Part shown: positions 38,802 through 49,800 of the stretch, piece after piece
Layout: the number at the start of each line of letters is the position of its first letter
Position numbering within the stretch: position 1 is the first letter of the stretch
From: Pontivivens marinum
GTDB taxonomy: Bacteria; Pseudomonadota; Alphaproteobacteria; Rhodobacterales; Rhodobacteraceae
Length of the DNA stretch: 64,000 nucleotides
Direction: 5' to 3'
Assembly (NCBI RefSeq): GCF_900231835.1
Contig: NZ_OCTN01000005.1
Coordinates: forward strand, 1 to 64,000
The notes under the pieces: model-generated
What the model was told of the DNA's origin: nothing
Databases searched by the model: none
What the model saw: only the letters and a program-made list of their open reading frames with translations
Position numbers and translations under genes: made by a program

Positions 38802-38831
38802 GAAAAAGGCCCCCGCCAATTAGCAGGGGCC
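38802..38831 (-). terminator. intrinsic terminator between rplW and rplB
   Basis: Minus-strand 9-bp stem (38831-38823 with 38816-38808, one G.U pair) followed by TTTTTCGTTG, 29 bases past the rplW stop. Confidence 0.82.
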
Positions 38832-38859
38832 TTTTCAAAACATCAAAGATCAGATGATC

Positions 38860-39156
38860 TTAGAGGCCGGTAGAGACGTCGATGGAATTACCTTCCTCGA
38901 GCGTCACGTAAGCCTTTTTCACGTCCTTACGGGTACCGAGGCGACCGCGGAAACGCTTTACTTTGCCTTTGGTGACAGTGGTGTTAACCGCCTTCACCTT
39001 GACGTTGAACAGTCCCTCGACTGCCTCTTTGATCTGAGGCTTGTTCGAGTCGATTGCCACTTCGAAAACCACTGCATTGGACTCGGAAGCCAATGTGGAT
39101 TTCTCGGTGATGATCGGACGGCGGATCACGTCGTAGAGTTCTGCCTTGGCGCTCAT
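38860..39156 (-). CDS. rplW: 50S ribosomal protein L23
   Basis: L23 is at the tunnel exit and docks trigger factor and SRP. The 98-residue protein shows [16 protein letters not shown], and [20 protein letters not shown]. Its ATG overlaps the rplD stop (ATGA). It ends the first S10 segment before a terminator. Confidence 0.98.
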   Translation of the reverse strand: MSAKAELYDVIRRPIITEKSTLASESNAVVFEVAIDSNKPQIKEAVEGLFNVKVKAVNTTVTKGKVKRFRGRLGTRKDVKKAYVTLEEGNSIDVSTGL

Positions 39157-39773
39157 TTCAGTCGAGCCTCCAGTGCTTCAACGGCTGCCTTAGTCAGAAC
39201 CAGCGTATCCTTTTTCAGGATATCGTACACGTTGGCACCAACGCTCGGCAGAACGTCGAGGGTTTCAATGTTGCGCGCTGCGCGGGCGAAGTTCGCGTCC
39301 ACGTCTGCACCATCAATGATGAGTGCACGCTTCCAGCCCAGCTTGCTCAGACGCTTGGACAGCTCGGCTGTCTTTGCTTCCGACATCTTTGCACTTTCGA
39401 TAACGACCAGTTCACCGGCAGTCATCTTGGCGCTCAATGCATGACGAAGACCTAGCTTGCGGAACTTCTTCGTCAGGTCATGCTCGTGGCTACGCGGGGT
39501 TGGGCCCTTGTAGACACCACCCTTACGGAAGATAGGCGCCTTACGGGAACCGTGGCGTGCGCCGCCGGTACCCTTTTGACGATAGATCTTCTTTGTCGAG
39601 TAGCTGACTTCAGAACGACCCTTGACCGAGTGCGTACCCTGCTGGGCACGTGCACGCTGCCAACGAACCATACGGTGCAGAATGTCTGCACGAGGCTCCA
39701 AGCCGAAGATGGTGTCGTCGAGCTCAATCGAGCCCTCCGAACCAGCGTCGAGGTTGATTACGTCGAGTTTCAT
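39153..39773 (-). CDS. rplD: 50S ribosomal protein L4
   Basis: L4 has a loop in the exit tunnel and in E. coli represses the S10 operon. The 206 residues contain the loop region [20 protein letters not shown] (in part: [19 protein letters not shown]). Overlaps rplC by ATGA and rplW by ATGA, so the three genes are translationally coupled. Confidence 0.98.
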   Translation of the reverse strand: MKLDVINLDAGSEGSIELDDTIFGLEPRADILHRMVRWQRARAQQGTHSVKGRSEVSYSTKKIYRQKGTGGARHGSRKAPIFRKGGVYKGPTPRSHEHDLTKKFRKLGLRHALSAKMTAGELVVIESAKMSEAKTAELSKRLSKLGWKRALIIDGADVDANFARAARNIETLDVLPSVGANVYDILKKDTLVLTKAAVEALEARLK

Positions 39774-40495
39774 GTGTTCTCACCCCCTTCTTCAGCAGGT
39801 GCAGCTGCCGCTTCAACAGCGGATTTCAGCGCAGCAGGCAGAACAACGTTCTCTGGAAGTGGCTTCTTAACCGCATCCTTGATCGTTACCCAGCCACCCT
39901 TGGAACCCGGAACCGCGCCCTTGACCATAATCAGGCCACGAGTGCTGTCAGTCTTTACGACTTCAAGGTTCTGGGTCGTCACGCGGACAGCGCCCATGTG
40001 ACCAGCCATCTTCTTACCTTTGAAGACCTTGCCTGGATCCTGACACTGACCAGTCGAACCATGCGAACGGTGGGAAACGGACACACCGTGAGTAGCGCGA
40101 AGACCACCAAAGTTGTGACGCTTCATCGCACCCGCAAAGCCCTTACCAATCGAGGTACCGGCAACATCTACATACTGACCAGCGAAGTAATGGTCGGCGG
40201 TGATTTCTTCACCAACACCGATCATGTTGTCTTCGCTGACGCGGAACTCAGCAAGCTTGCGCTTAGGCTCTACCTTCGCAACCGCGAAGTGACCACGCAT
40301 AGGCTGGCTGACGTTCTTGGCCTTTGCTGCGCCAACGCCGAGCTGAACAGCTGTGTAGCCATCCCGATCTGCGGTGCGCTGTGCAACGACCTGACATCCG
40401 TCCATCTGGAGAACCGTGACAGGAATTTGCCGACCGTCTTCCATGAACAACCGGGTCATGCCCAGTTTTTTTGCTATTACTCCGGAACGCAACAT
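39770..40495 (-). CDS. rplC: 50S ribosomal protein L3
   Basis: An early-assembly protein near the peptidyl-transferase centre. The 241-residue protein starts [20 protein letters not shown] and has the glutamine-methylation-type region [21 protein letters not shown] (in part). ATG at 40495, with GAGGGGG ahead, is chosen over an in-frame ATG at 40531 inside rpsJ. An Ala/Glu-rich tail is present. Confidence 0.98.
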   Translation of the reverse strand: MLRSGVIAKKLGMTRLFMEDGRQIPVTVLQMDGCQVVAQRTADRDGYTAVQLGVGAAKAKNVSQPMRGHFAVAKVEPKRKLAEFRVSEDNMIGVGEEITADHYFAGQYVDVAGTSIGKGFAGAMKRHNFGGLRATHGVSVSHRSHGSTGQCQDPGKVFKGKKMAGHMGAVRVTTQNLEVVKTDSTRGLIMVKGAVPGSKGGWVTIKDAVKKPLPENVVLPAALKSAVEAAAAPAEEGGENT

Positions 40496-40505
40496 TTTCG
40501 CCCCC

Positions 40506-40814
40506 TCAGAGCTTGATTTCAACGTCCACACCAGCGGCGAGGTCGAGCTTCATCAGCGCGTCCACCGTCTGGGGTGTCGGATCTACGATATCGAGAAGCC
40601 GCTTATGCGTCCGGATCTCGAACTGCTCACGGCTCTTCTTGTCCACGTGCGGACCGCGAAGAACGGTAAACTTCTCAATCTTATTTGGCAGCGGGATAGG
40701 TCCGCGTACCGTTGCGCCCGTGCGCTTGGCCGTCGAAACGATTTCCTGCGTGCTGGCATCCAGCACGCGGTAATCGAAGGCCTTAAGCCGGATGCGAATG
40801 TTCTGACCGTTCAT
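40506..40814 (-). CDS. rpsJ: 30S ribosomal protein S10 / NusE
   Basis: S10 is a small-subunit head protein and also binds NusB in antitermination. The 102-residue product starts [19 protein letters not shown] and has [20 protein letters not shown] (part) and [21 protein letters not shown] at 40814 was chosen by family match; the open frame goes to 40874. First gene of the S10 segment, 78 bases after tuf1. Confidence 0.98.
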   Translation of the reverse strand: MNGQNIRIRLKAFDYRVLDASTQEIVSTAKRTGATVRGPIPLPNKIEKFTVLRGPHVDKKSREQFEIRTHKRLLDIVDPTPQTVDALMKLDLAAGVDVEIKL

Positions 40815-40849
40815 TGGGGTCGCCTCATTCATCAACGTGTTCAAAGAAC

Positions 40850-40872
40850 GTGGCCGGGTAAACCCCGGCCAC
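40850..40872 (-). promoter_or_regulatory. tuf1/rpsJ intercistronic hairpin
   Basis: A perfect 9-bp stem GTGGCCGGG / CCCGGCCAC with a 5-base loop, 20 bases past the tuf1 stop. No T tract follows, so partial termination or mRNA processing is inferred. Confidence 0.5.
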
Positions 40873-40892
40873 AAATCGGGTCTACGAGAGTA

Positions 40893-42068
40893 TTACTCGT
40901 GGATTTTGGAGACGACGCCCGCGCCGACGGTGCGGCCACCTTCGCGGATAGCGAAGCGCAGCTTCTCTTCCATTGCGATAGGCTGGATCAGTTCAACGTC
41001 GAACTTCAGGTTGTCGCCAGGCATAACCATCTCGGTGCCTTCGGGCAGCATTACCGTGCCAGTTACGTCCGTTGTACGGAAGTAGAACTGTGGGCGGTAG
41101 TTTGCGAAGAATGGCGTGTGACGGCCACCCTCTTCCTTGGTCAGGATGTATGCTTCTGCCTCGAACTTCGTGTGCGGCATGACCGACTTTGGCTTACACA
41201 GGATCTGGCCCCGCTCAACGCCGTCACGGTCGATACCACGCAGCAGAACGCCAACGTTGTCGCCTGCCTCACCGCGATCCAGCAGCTTGCGGAACATCTC
41301 GACGCCCGTGCAAGTCGTGGTCTTGGTGTCGCGGATACCCACGATCTCGATGCTGTCGCCAACGTTGATAACGCCACGCTCAACACGACCGGTTACAACT
41401 GTACCACGGCCGGAGATCGAGAATACGTCCTCGATTGGCATCAGGAACGGCTGGTCAACTGCGCGCTCGGGCTGCGGGATGTACTCATCCACAGCTGCCA
41501 TCAGCTTTGCGATGGAGTCTTTGCCGATCGCATCGTCGCGATCTTCCAGAGCGGCCAGAGCCGAACCAGGGATCACCGGGATATCGTCGCCAGGGTAGTC
41601 GTAGGAGGACAGCAGCTCGCGGATCTCCATCTCGACCAGCTCAAGCAGCTCTTCGTCGTCAACCTGATCGACCTTGTTCATGTACACAACCATGTACGGG
41701 ATGCCGACCTGACGGCCGAGCAGGATGTGCTCGCGCGTCTGTGGCATTGGGCCATCTGCTGCGTTCACAACCAGGATCGCGCCGTCCATCTGCGCAGCAC
41801 CGGTGATCATGTTCTTGACGTAATCTGCGTGGCCCGGGCAATCAACGTGCGCGTAGTGACGCGTTTCCGTCTCGTACTCAACGTGTGCCGTCGAGATCGT
41901 GATCCCGCGGGCTTTCTCTTCTGGCGCGCCGTCAATCTCGTCATACGCCTTGAAGTCGCCAAACTGCTTCGTAATCGCAGCTGTCAGCGTCGTCTTGCCG
42001 TGGTCAACGTGACCAATCGTGCCGATATTTACGTGCGGTTTCGTCCGCTCGAACTTTGCCTTCGCCAT
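40893..42068 (-). CDS. tuf: elongation factor Tu, copy 1
   Basis: EF-Tu delivers aminoacyl-tRNA to the ribosome A site with GTP. The 391-residue protein has G1 GHVDHGKTT (residues about 18-26), G3 DCPGHADY, G4 NKVDQVDD and the C-terminal barrel domains. The protein is identical to copy 2 at 60794-61969; the DNA also looks identical from nine bases past the stop to the ATG. It lies after fusA and a lipoprotein gene and before rpsJ, the usual end of the str operon. Confidence 0.98.
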   Translation of the reverse strand: MAKAKFERTKPHVNIGTIGHVDHGKTTLTAAITKQFGDFKAYDEIDGAPEEKARGITISTAHVEYETETRHYAHVDCPGHADYVKNMITGAAQMDGAILVVNAADGPMPQTREHILLGRQVGIPYMVVYMNKVDQVDDEELLELVEMEIRELLSSYDYPGDDIPVIPGSALAALEDRDDAIGKDSIAKLMAAVDEYIPQPERAVDQPFLMPIEDVFSISGRGTVVTGRVERGVINVGDSIEIVGIRDTKTTTCTGVEMFRKLLDRGEAGDNVGVLLRGIDRDGVERGQILCKPKSVMPHTKFEAEAYILTKEEGGRHTPFFANYRPQFYFRTTDVTGTVMLPEGTEMVMPGDNLKFDVELIQPIAMEEKLRFAIREGGRTVGAGVVSKIHE

Positions 42069-42104
42069 GCTCAGTCCCCTTCAGGATTGCAAGTGTTTCG
42101 TCGT

Positions 42105-42638
42105 TCAGGCGCCTAAAAGCACCCGCCGGGCGCGAGCAACAAACTGCTCCGCCAATTCAGTCAGCTCGGTGCCACGATCGGCCTGAGTGATGTCGGGCTG
42201 GTTGCCGTCTGCCACCCACCCGATCCCGGGCGAGAAAATTTCGGTAGGGGCGACAATCACCGCCCCCGTCGTTGCGTCCACGAGGGACACCGTGCCTCGC
42301 ATTACTGCGACACCCTGACCGAACAGCCCAGCTTCGTTACCGTCGAAGCGAACGTCTGTTACGATCAGTTCGACACGAGTGGCACGAGTACCACCAATGT
42401 CCCAGATCAACTCCCGCTCTGCCGCGTCCAGTACTTCCGTACGAACAGTAGCCGAGTTGAAGTCAGGCGTGTCAAACTGCTCACGCAGTGCGCGTGTATC
42501 CACTGTCGCACCCGAAAAGGTGACGGCGCGGATCGTGGGAGCGTCCAGTGCTGGCGTGACATATTCTGTCAAACCAGGCTGGCCGCAGCCCATAAGCGGT
42601 AAAACCGCCAATCCACAAATGAATACACGACGCAACAT
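42105..42638 (-). CDS. small lipoprotein of unknown function
   Basis: A 177-residue predicted lipoprotein: N-terminus MLRRVFICGLAVLPLMGC has a basic start, hydrophobic core and a lipobox LMGC with Cys18. The mature part has beta-type sequence (RVELIVTDVRFDGNEAGLFGQG, shortened: TDVRFDGNEAGLFG; AVMRGTVSLVDATTGAVI) and a C-terminal helix (ELAEQFVARARRVLLGA). I do not recognise the family. An ATG at 42644 two codons upstream is possible, but AAGGGG is better spaced to 42638. It sits inside the str operon, 11 bases after fusA and 36 before tuf1, so it is probably co-transcribed with elongation factors. Confidence 0.78.
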   Translation of the reverse strand: MLRRVFICGLAVLPLMGCGQPGLTEYVTPALDAPTIRAVTFSGATVDTRALREQFDTPDFNSATVRTEVLDAAERELIWDIGGTRATRVELIVTDVRFDGNEAGLFGQGVAVMRGTVSLVDATTGAVIVAPTEIFSPGIGWVADGNQPDITQADRGTELTELAEQFVARARRVLLGA

Positions 42639-42649
42639 TGCCATGCCCC

Positions 42650-44767
42650 TTACGCGAACTTCGCCTGAATCTCTTCCGAGATGTTCGAAGGAACCGCGTC
42701 ATAGTGATCAAACTGCATCGAGAACTGCGCGCGGCCCGAAGACATGGAACGCAAGTTGTTGATGTAGCCGAACATGTTGGCCAGCGGTACGAAGGCGTCG
42801 ATTACGATCGCGTTGCCGCGTGTATCCTGCCCCTGCACCATGCCGCGACGCGATGTCAGATCGCCGATGATCGAACCGGTATACTCTTCCGGTGTCAGAA
42901 CTTCGACTTTCATCATCGGCTCAAGCATCTTCGCGCCTGCTTTACGCAGACCCTCACGCATACCCATCCGTGCCGCGATCTCAAATGCGAGAACCGAGGA
43001 GTCAACATCGTGGAAGGCGCCATCGATCAGGGCAACTTTGAAGTCGATTACGGGGAAACCGGCAAGTGGGCCGCTATCCATAACAGACTTGATGCCTTTT
43101 TCGACGCCCGGGATGTATTCCTTAGGAACCGCACCACCAACAATTTTGGACTCGAAGGAATAACCCTCGCCCGGCTCTGTCGGTGTGATGACCATTTTCA
43201 CGCGGCCGAACTGACCTGTACCACCCGACTGCTTCTTGTGGGTGTAGTCAATTTCAGCTTCGCGCGAGATGGTCTCACGGTAGGCAACCTGTGGCGCACC
43301 GATATTCGCCTCAACCTTGAATTCCCGCTTAAGACGGTCAACCAGGATGTCGAGGTGAAGTTCGCCCATACCCTTCATGATCGTCTGACCGGACTCAAGG
43401 TCAGTTTCGACGCGGAAGGAAGGATCCTCAGCTGCCAGACGAGCCAGACCCTGAGACATTTTCTCTTGGTCTGCTTTCGTCTTAGGCTCGACGGCGATCT
43501 CGATCACTGGATCGGGGAACGTCATCGTTTCCAGAACGACCGGAGCGTTGATCGCGCAAAGCGTATCACCGGTGGTCGTATCCTTCAGGCCTGCCAGCGC
43601 AATGATGTCGCCTGCAAACGCTTCTTGGATCTCGTCCTGGTTGTTGGAGTGCATCATAACCATACGGCCGATGCGCTCTTTCTTAGCCTTGGTCGAGTTC
43701 AGGAAGCTGTCACCTTTTTTGATCATGCCCGAATAGATCCGGGTGAACGTCAGGGTGCCCATGAACGGGTCGTTCATGATTTTGAATGCGAGACCGGAGA
43801 ATGGCTCGCTATCATCAGCATGACGTGCCTGATCGCGCGTTTCTGTCTCATCACCAGGCTTGAAGCCCATGTAAGCAGGAACGTCGAGAGGACCCGGCAG
43901 GTAATCAACAACAGCGTTGAGCAGAGGCTGAACGCCTTTGTTCTTGAACGCCGAGCCAGCCAGAACCGGAACGAAGGACATCGACAGCGTACCCTTGCGG
44001 ATCAGCTTGCGAAGCGTCGCGACATCAGGCTCTTCGCCCTCCAGATACGCTTCCATGATGTCGTCGTCCATTTCGACGGCGAGTTCCATCATCTCAGCGC
44101 GCAGCTCGTCACAACGATCCTTGAGGGAATCGCGGATAGGCTGACGGGTCCAGGATGCACCGAGGTCTTCACCAACCCAGGTCCACTCTTCCATGGTAAC
44201 CAGATCAACGATGCCTTCCAGCTCAGTTTCAGCCCCGATTGGGATCTGAATTGGCATGGCGCGCGCGCCGGTCCGCTTACGGATCATGTCGACACAGTTG
44301 TCGAAGTCCGCACCGATTTTGTCCATCTTGTTGACGAACACAATCCGTGGAACCTTGTACCGGTCGGCCTGACGCCAAACAGTCTCGGTCTGGGGCTCAA
44401 CACCAGCGTTCGCATCCAGAACGCAAACCGCGCCATCGAGAACGGCGAGCGAACGCTCTACCTCGATGGTGAAATCAACGTGACCCGGAGTATCGATGAT
44501 GTTGAAGCGATGCTTTGGCGTTTCTGCCTCTTCACCGTTCGACGTACGCTCCCAGAACGTGGTGGTCGCAGCAGAGGTGATCGTGATGCCACGCTCCTGC
44601 TCCTGCTCCATCCAGTCCATCGTTGCGGCCCCATCATGGACCTCACCGATTTTGTGGGATTTGCCGGTGTAGTACAGAATCCGCTCGGTACAGGTTGTTT
44701 TACCTGCATCGATATGCGCCATAATTCCGAAGTTACGGTAGCGCTCAAGGGGATAGTCGCGTGCCAT
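42650..44767 (-). CDS. fusA: elongation factor G
   Basis: EF-G is the translocase of the ribosome. The 705-residue protein has G1 AHIDAGKTT (residues 17-25), G3 DTPGHVDF, G4 NKMDKIGAD, and domain IV/V segments such as [14 protein letters not shown]. The gene follows rpsG after 23 bases in the rpsL-rpsG-fusA order. Confidence 0.99.
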   Translation of the reverse strand: MARDYPLERYRNFGIMAHIDAGKTTCTERILYYTGKSHKIGEVHDGAATMDWMEQEQERGITITSAATTTFWERTSNGEEAETPKHRFNIIDTPGHVDFTIEVERSLAVLDGAVCVLDANAGVEPQTETVWRQADRYKVPRIVFVNKMDKIGADFDNCVDMIRKRTGARAMPIQIPIGAETELEGIVDLVTMEEWTWVGEDLGASWTRQPIRDSLKDRCDELRAEMMELAVEMDDDIMEAYLEGEEPDVATLRKLIRKGTLSMSFVPVLAGSAFKNKGVQPLLNAVVDYLPGPLDVPAYMGFKPGDETETRDQARHADDSEPFSGLAFKIMNDPFMGTLTFTRIYSGMIKKGDSFLNSTKAKKERIGRMVMMHSNNQDEIQEAFAGDIIALAGLKDTTTGDTLCAINAPVVLETMTFPDPVIEIAVEPKTKADQEKMSQGLARLAAEDPSFRVETDLESGQTIMKGMGELHLDILVDRLKREFKVEANIGAPQVAYRETISREAEIDYTHKKQSGGTGQFGRVKMVITPTEPGEGYSFESKIVGGAVPKEYIPGVEKGIKSVMDSGPLAGFPVIDFKVALIDGAFHDVDSSVLAFEIAARMGMREGLRKAGAKMLEPMMKVEVLTPEEYTGSIIGDLTSRRGMVQGQDTRGNAIVIDAFVPLANMFGYINNLRSMSSGRAQFSMQFDHYDAVPSNISEEIQAKFA

Positions 44768-44790
44768 GTGGATCGTCCTCTAGGCTCGAA

Positions 44791-45276
<486 letters not shown>

Positions 45277-45648
45277 TTATTTCGGACGCTTCGCGCCGTA
45301 CTTCGAACGACGCTGGCGACGGTCTTTGACGCCCTGCGTATCGAGCACACCGCGAAGGATGTGGTAGCGGACGCCGGGAAGATCTTTTACCCGGCCGCCA
45401 CGGATCAGAACCACAGAGTGCTCCTGAAGGTTGTGGCTTTCACCTGGGATGTAAGAGATCACCTCGAAACCGTTGGTCAGGCGTACCTTCGCAACTTTCC
45501 GCATAGCGGAGTTCGGCTTCTTCGGAGTCGTAGTATAAACACGCGTACAGACGCCGCGCTTCTGGGGGCAACCCTCCAGATGCTGCGACTTCGAGCGCTT
45601 GACTTTAGGCTGCCGCGGCTTGCGGATCAGCTGTTGAATCGTCGGCAT
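45277..45648 (-). CDS. rpsL: 30S ribosomal protein S12
   Basis: S12 shapes the decoding centre; changes at its conserved Lys residues give streptomycin resistance. The 123-residue protein has [38 protein letters not shown] with the usual Lys (position about 43) and the [20 protein letters not shown] stretch (in part). First gene of the str operon, with a strong promoter about 190 bases upstream. Confidence 0.98.
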   Translation of the reverse strand: MPTIQQLIRKPRQPKVKRSKSQHLEGCPQKRGVCTRVYTTTPKKPNSAMRKVAKVRLTNGFEVISYIPGESHNLQEHSVVLIRGGRVKDLPGVRYHILRGVLDTQGVKDRRQRRSKYGAKRPK

Positions 45649-45711
45649 TCTAATCTCGCCCTATCGTTCGTTCAACGCCCTGATGCGCGCCTCATGGCAC
45701 GCACGAGCCAC

Positions 45712-45734
45712 TGCGAATCCCTTTGGAATTCGCA
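45712..45734 (-). promoter_or_regulatory. hairpin in the rpsL leader
   Basis: Arms TGCGAAT (45712-45718) and ATTCGCA (45728-45734) pair perfectly in the long presumed 5' leader of the str operon. A role in feedback by a ribosomal protein is possible but unproven. Confidence 0.35.
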
Positions 45735-45837
45735 ATGGCGTGAATTTCAGAGGATCGGGGCAGTTGCCCGGATCATGCATCGCCAATTTCGGCTATATCG
45801 TATTCACGGGACTATTTAGTCCTATGAAAGTGGGCGG

Positions 45838-45866
45838 AAACTACGCCCGACTCGCGGGCCTGTCAA
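45838..45866 (-). promoter_or_regulatory. candidate promoter of the str operon
   Basis: Minus-strand consensus -35 TTGACA (45866-45861), 17-base spacer, TAGTTT (45843-45838), placed between the DUF2059 gene and rpsL. Confidence 0.65.
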
Positions 45867-45900
45867 CCAGCCATTACAATCGACTGCAAATGGCGCCACG

Positions 45901-46719
45901 TCATATGTTTTCAGCACTGACCGCTGCCCCCAATGCGGCAGCGAAGTTCCTCATTTGACTATGTAATTCCTCAGTCATTGCTGCTTCAACCGCCTCATAC
46001 ATCTTTTGACCGGCTCCGCCCTCGATCACCGCAGCATAGGCATTCAATTCATCCACCGACAGTGATTGGTAGATGAACGCCTTTATGGCGACCGACTCGA
46101 TTTGCAATCGGGCAATCATATCGTCCTGTTGGGTGATAATCATTGCCAACAGATCGGCTTCGGGAATCGCTCGGCCCAGATTTTCATTCAATGCCTGCTG
46201 AAATACAAACTGACGATTGAGGCTGGTTGCTGCGATTTCTTCGGGTGTACCGAACGCCAAGGTCAAGCGTTGCAGCGCCTCCAAGCGGTCCGGATCGATC
46301 TCGGCCATTGCGGCGTGGCCTAACTCAACCTGATCCACACCATCCATATCCGGCATTTGACTGGCTTCCTCCAATGCCGTTATCCGCTGACCCAGACCCA
46401 TGGAGAAGAATCCTCGAAGTGATTCCAGCTCCTCCAAAGTCGCCATTTCACCGAACTGCTCTGCGGCAGCATCAAAGACGGCTTCGGCCTGAAAGAATCG
46501 CGGGCCCAATCGGTCCCATGCCGTTGCAAGATCGGGATCATTATCGCCGGTCCCTTCCGGTGCGTTGGACAATGCGCGCGCCTGATCCTCAGTCAATGTA
46601 TCAAATCCGTTGAGAAGCAGGACCTCCCCTGCAAGGGCTGTTTGATGCTGCTCCTGCGCATATGCGGGAATCGTCAGCATCAAAAGAACGGCGATCGAGG
46701 AAAGTGTGTTGCGTAGCAT
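45901..46719 (-). CDS. DUF2059-type exported protein
   Basis: A 272-residue secreted protein: signal peptide MLRNTLSSIAVLLMLTIPAYA with predicted cleavage before QEQ, then an all-helical sequence. The C-terminal third (IARLQIESVAIKAFIYQSLSVDELNAYAAVIEGGAGQKMYEAV; key part FIYQSLSVDELNAYA) looks like DUF2059, a periplasmic family of unknown role. It lies alone between the rpoC terminator and the str promoter. Confidence 0.65.
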   Translation of the reverse strand: MLRNTLSSIAVLLMLTIPAYAQEQHQTALAGEVLLLNGFDTLTEDQARALSNAPEGTGDNDPDLATAWDRLGPRFFQAEAVFDAAAEQFGEMATLEELESLRGFFSMGLGQRITALEEASQMPDMDGVDQVELGHAAMAEIDPDRLEALQRLTLAFGTPEEIAATSLNRQFVFQQALNENLGRAIPEADLLAMIITQQDDMIARLQIESVAIKAFIYQSLSVDELNAYAAVIEGGAGQKMYEAVEAAMTEELHSQMRNFAAALGAAVSAENI

Positions 46720-46819
46720 GGCTTACTCCTGAACCTGTCAGAAAAGACCTAAGCACTGAGCCGCGTACAAAAAAGGGTGAACCCGCACGCTCTCGCAGTC
46801 GTCATCATCGCCAGAAACG

Positions 46820-46850
46820 AAAAAGCCCCGGCGCGGTGGCCGGGGCTTTT
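46820..46850 (-). terminator. intrinsic terminator after rpoC
   Basis: Minus-strand stem of 12 bp (46850-46839 with 46832-46821) with a 6-base loop, followed by TTTTTCGTTTC. It ends the rpoBC transcript. Confidence 0.9.
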
Positions 46851-46868
46851 CCAAAAGTAGTGCCGGAA

Positions 46869-49800
46869 TTACTCGGCGGCTGTATCGTCGCTTGGCGCAA
46901 CTTCGGCCTCCGCTGCGGCAAGGGCGGCCTGCGCCTCCTTTTGCCGCTGCGCGATGACCTTGCTGTCCCGCTCCTGCGCCACACGCTTGATGTCGTGCGT
47001 GGCACCACCGGTACCAGCAGGGATCAGGCGACCAACGATCACGTTCTCTTTCAGACCGATCAGCTTGTCCCGCTTACCCTGCGTGGATGCTTCTGTGAGC
47101 ACACGCGTGGTTTCTTGGAACGATGCAGCCGAGATGAACGAGCGGGTTTGCAGCGATGCCTTGGTGATACCCAGCAGGATCGGTGCGCCCTTTGCAGCCG
47201 CTCCGCCCTTGGAGATCGCCTTCTCGTTGGCTTCGTCAAACTCGATCTTATCGACCTGCTCACCCTTGAGCAGCGTGGTGCCGCCGGAATCGGAGACCTC
47301 CCACTTTTGCAGCATCTGGCGAACGATCACCTCGATGTGCTTGTCGTTGATCTTCACGCCTTGCAGTCGATACACGTCCTGCACCTCGTTGATGAGGTAA
47401 TCGGCCAGCGCCTCGATCCCCAGAATTGCGAGGATGTCATGGGGGGCTGGGTTGCCGTCCATGATGTACTCACCCTTCTGTACGAAGTCGCCCTCGGCCA
47501 CAGGAATGTGCTTACCCTTAGGAACCAGATACTCGACTGCCTCCATCGTGTCATCGGCAGGCTCAAGCGAAATACGACGCTTGTTTTTGTAATCCTTGCC
47601 GAAGCGAACATAGCCGTCCTGCTCCGCGATGATCGCGTGATCCTTTGGACGACGTGCCTCGAAGAGTTCAGCAACACGCGGCAGACCACCGGTAATGTCC
47701 TTCGTCTTCGCGCCTTCACGCGGGATACGTGCCAGCACGTCGCCTGCCTTCATCTCCTGACCGTCTTCGACCGACAGAATAGCATCCACAGACATCGCGT
47801 AGGATGCAGGGTTGCCGCTATCCAGACGAACCGGCTCACCCTCAGGATCAGCCAGAATGATCGCAGGCTTCAGTTCGTTGCCCTTTGGAGCCGCGCGCCA
47901 ATCCGAAACGATCCGCTGGGAAATACCGGTTGCATCATCCGTATCCTCACGCACGGAAATACCCGGCGTCAGATCGACGAATTTCGCAGTACCGTCCTTC
48001 TCGGCGATGATTGGCAGCGTGTAGGGGTCCCACTCGGCGAGCTTGTCACCGCGTGCAATTTCCTGACCCTCTGCAATCAACAGCGTCGAACCATATGCCA
48101 TCTTGTACTCGGCCCGAACTGCGCCGTGCTCGTCCATGATTGCGATAACCATGTTACGGCCCAGAACGATGATATCGCCCGAGGAGTTGGTGATGACGTT
48201 CTTGTTGCGCAGCTCAACCTTACCGGATTGCGTTGCCTCAAGATAGGATTGCGAACCACCCTGCGCGATGCCGCCAATGTGGAATGTCCGCATTGTCAGC
48301 TGTGTACCAGGCTCACCGATCGACTGTGCAGCAATAATGCCGACAGCCTCACCAGGGTTTACACGGGTACCGCGGGCAAGGTCACGACCGTAGCACTGCG
48401 CACAGATGCCGTCATCTGCTTCACAAGTCAGCGGCGAACGCATCTTCATGGTTAGAACGCCCGAACCCTCAATCAGGTCGGCCATACGCTCATCAATCAG
48501 CTCGCCTTCCTTACAGATGACACGCTTGTCATCCGCAGGGTCCAGCACATCCTCAGCCGCAACACGGCCCAGAATACGCTCGGCCAGCGATGCAACAACG
48601 TCACCATCCTTGATGGCGGCGGATGCGGTGATCGAATTGCTCGTGCCACAATCGTCAATCTTGACGATGCAATCCTGCGCAACGTCAACCAGACGGCGTG
48701 TCAGATAGCCCGAGTTCGCTGTTTTAAGCGCGGTATCGGCCAGACCCTTACGGGCACCGTGGGTGGAGTTAAAGTACTCCGCCACGGTCAGACCTTCCTT
48801 AAAGTTCGACACGATCGGCGTTTCGATGATCTCACCCGATGGCTTGGCCATCAGACCACGCATACCACCCAGCTGCTTCATCTGGGCAGGGGAACCACGC
48901 GCACCGGAGTGGGACATCATGTAGACCGAGTTCGGCTCCATTTCCGCACCGGCATCATCACGACGCACCGCAGAAATTTCAGCCATCATCGCATCCGCAA
49001 CAACGTCGGAACATTGCGACCAAGCATCAACCACCTTGTTGTACTTCTCGCCCTGAGTAATCAGGCCGTCCATGTACTGGCGCTCGAATTCCTTAACCTG
49101 CTCGCGCACGTTTTCAACGATCGTCCACTTGGTGTCAGGGATAACCATGTCGTCCTTACCGAACGAGATGCCTGCCTTGAACGCCTCGGTGAAGCCGAGT
49201 GTCATGATCTGATCGCAGAAGATGACCGACTCTTTCTGACCGCAATGGCGGTACACAACGTCGATGACCTCGGCGACTTCCTTCTTACGCAGAAGGCGGT
49301 TCACGATGTCGAATGGTGCTTTCGCATTCAACGGCATCAGTGCGCCCAGACGCAGACGGCCCGGAGTGGTTTCAAACCGTGTCATCACGGTTTCGCCTTC
49401 CTCGTTGATCTGAGGAATACGTGCCTTGATCTTGGAGTGCAGGTGCACAACGCCGGCGTTCAGCGCGTGATCCACTTCCTCCATCGAACCGAAGGTCATG
49501 CCCTCACCCTTCTGCCCATCACGTGCAAGCGTGATGTAGTAGAGACCGAGGATCATATCCTGCGATGGAACGATGATTGGCTTACCGTTTGCAGGCGACA
49601 GAACGTTGTTCGTCGACATCATCAGGACGCGCGCCTCAAGCTGCGCCTCCATGCTGAGCGGTACGTGAACAGCCATCTGGTCGCCGTCAAAGTCAGCGTT
49701 AAACGCGGAACAAACCAGCGGGTGCAGCTGGATAGCCTTACCTTCGATCAGAACCGGCTCAAACGCCTGAATGCCAAGACGGTGCAGCGTAGGCGCACGG

